A DNA stretch of 64,000 nt, taken from Algibacter miyuki. Lineage in GTDB: Bacteria; Bacteroidota; Bacteroidia; Flavobacteriales; Flavobacteriaceae. Made by a program: the position numbers and the translations under genes. Below the pieces are notes generated by a model. That model did no database searches, was not told the DNA's origin, and worked only from the letters and a program-made list of their open reading frames with translations. The DNA is taken from contig NZ_JAUFQP010000007.1 of assembly GCF_030409805.1 (NCBI RefSeq), forward strand, positions 1,075,519 through 1,139,518, written 5' to 3'. This document shows positions 63,715 to 64,000 of the stretch, in pieces. Each line of letters begins with the position of its first letter. Position 1 is the stretch's first letter.

Positions 63715-64000
63715 ATGAAAAATTTAATCCTTCTTTGCTTACTTTTCGTATCAACAATCGGTTTATCCAAGATATTACGGGTGCTGAATTATTAGAGAAA
63801 TCTATACAATTTCACGACCCTGATAATAATTGGAAAAACTTTGAAGGCGCATTTTCAGTTACCATGAACATGCCCAACAAACCCGAACGAATAAGTAATA
63901 TTTCAATAAGTTTACCTAAAGAATATTTTGCTTTACAAACTCAAAAAGACACGAGATACTTGCGGAGTCCGTTGTTAACAAATCAGACTGCACCTTATCT
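63715..64000 (+). pseudogene. Frameshifted, partial mirror copy of the DUF6503-type gene
   Basis: ATG 63715 starts the same signal peptide as the gene at 46195-46911, but CCC is CC at about 63757, so the frame changes after residue 18 and stops 8 codons later. A further 2-base GA insertion lies near 63950. The window ends inside the gene. Three inserted or deleted bases in the last 240 bases suggest low-quality terminal sequence. Confidence 0.85.

Larger units (their letters stand above)
55322..64000 (-). repeat. Right arm of the 8.7-kb inverted repeat
   Basis: Reverse complement of 46627-55306. The differences I found: one A missing in a run (8 to 7, near 58650), one C missing (6 to 5, 60150-60155), one C missing (3 to 2, about 63757) and a 2-base GA insertion near 63950. 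The inner 3.3 kb is identical. Genes here duplicate those on the left. Confidence 0.95.

Noticed and set aside
1..64000. tRNA, rRNA, CRISPR array, integrase, transposase or restriction system
   Set aside because: I looked for cloverleaf-like segments, regularly spaced repeats and the usual protein motifs and saw none; the region reads as core genome with a phosphate locus.

Overview
The window is AT-rich chromosomal DNA from a member of the Flavobacteriaceae (Bacteroidota). Evidence for this: the gliding genes gldD/gldE sit in a mutY-ssb-gldE-gldD order; promoters match the Bacteroidota TTTG-N19-21-TAnnTTTG form; there are several TonB-dependent receptors with an N-terminal carboxypeptidase-regulatory-like domain; L21 carries a helix-hairpin-helix tail; and NrdB carries an ATP-cone. 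No tRNA, rRNA, CRISPR array, integrase or transposase was seen.

Layout. 1-2.0 kb: N-terminal part of a TonB receptor. 2.2-10.3 kb: housekeeping genes (rpmA/rplU, an HMA lipoprotein, gldD-gldE-ssb-mutY, HU, a 30-residue basic ribosomal-type protein, rng). 10.5-20.7 kb: small hypothetical proteins, a CHAP-like peptidase, Tas-type aldo-keto reductase, saccharopine dehydrogenase family protein, pckA, MarC. 21.4-24.5 kb: nrdB-nrdA. 24.7-26.2 kb: a dead ppnP fragment, an OmpA lipoprotein and intact ppnP. 26.3-35.5 kb: a probable phosphate-acquisition locus: PiT transporter with PhoU-like tail, OprP/OprO-type porin, TonB receptor, beta-helix lipoprotein and an orphan carboxypeptidase-regulatory-like protein. 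35.6-46.9 kb: dgt, a GH43-like lipoprotein, dxs, tadA and two tandem ClC transporters. 47-55 kb: aspS and two tandem TonB receptors.

From 55.3 kb to the end the window is a reverse-complement copy of 46.6-55.3 kb: a palindrome with arms of about 8.7 kb and a 15-base spacer, folded exactly on a terminator-like hairpin. The right arm differs from the left by homopolymer-length indels and one small insertion, two of which break genes that are intact on the left. This looks more like a snap-back or duplex-read assembly artefact than biology, and the right-arm genes should not be counted as extra copies until checked.

The most interesting biological signal is in the phosphate locus. Three promoters carry direct 7-bp repeats (consensus TAACATT / TAACCTT on the coding strand) at exact 11-bp spacing, in arrays of 2 to 7 units, with the nearest unit always 7 bp from a TTnTTTG-type -7 element. 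This is the geometry of a PhoB-type operator, and it ties porin+PiT, the beta-helix lipoprotein+TonB receptor, and the orphan carboxypeptidase-regulatory-like protein into one putative regulon. A fourth array lies beside an ORF-free 0.2-kb stretch with three stem-loops ending in a terminator, a candidate small RNA.

A ~100-bp repeat occurs four times (10.4, 15.0, 37.0, 42.2 kb), each time just after a stop codon.
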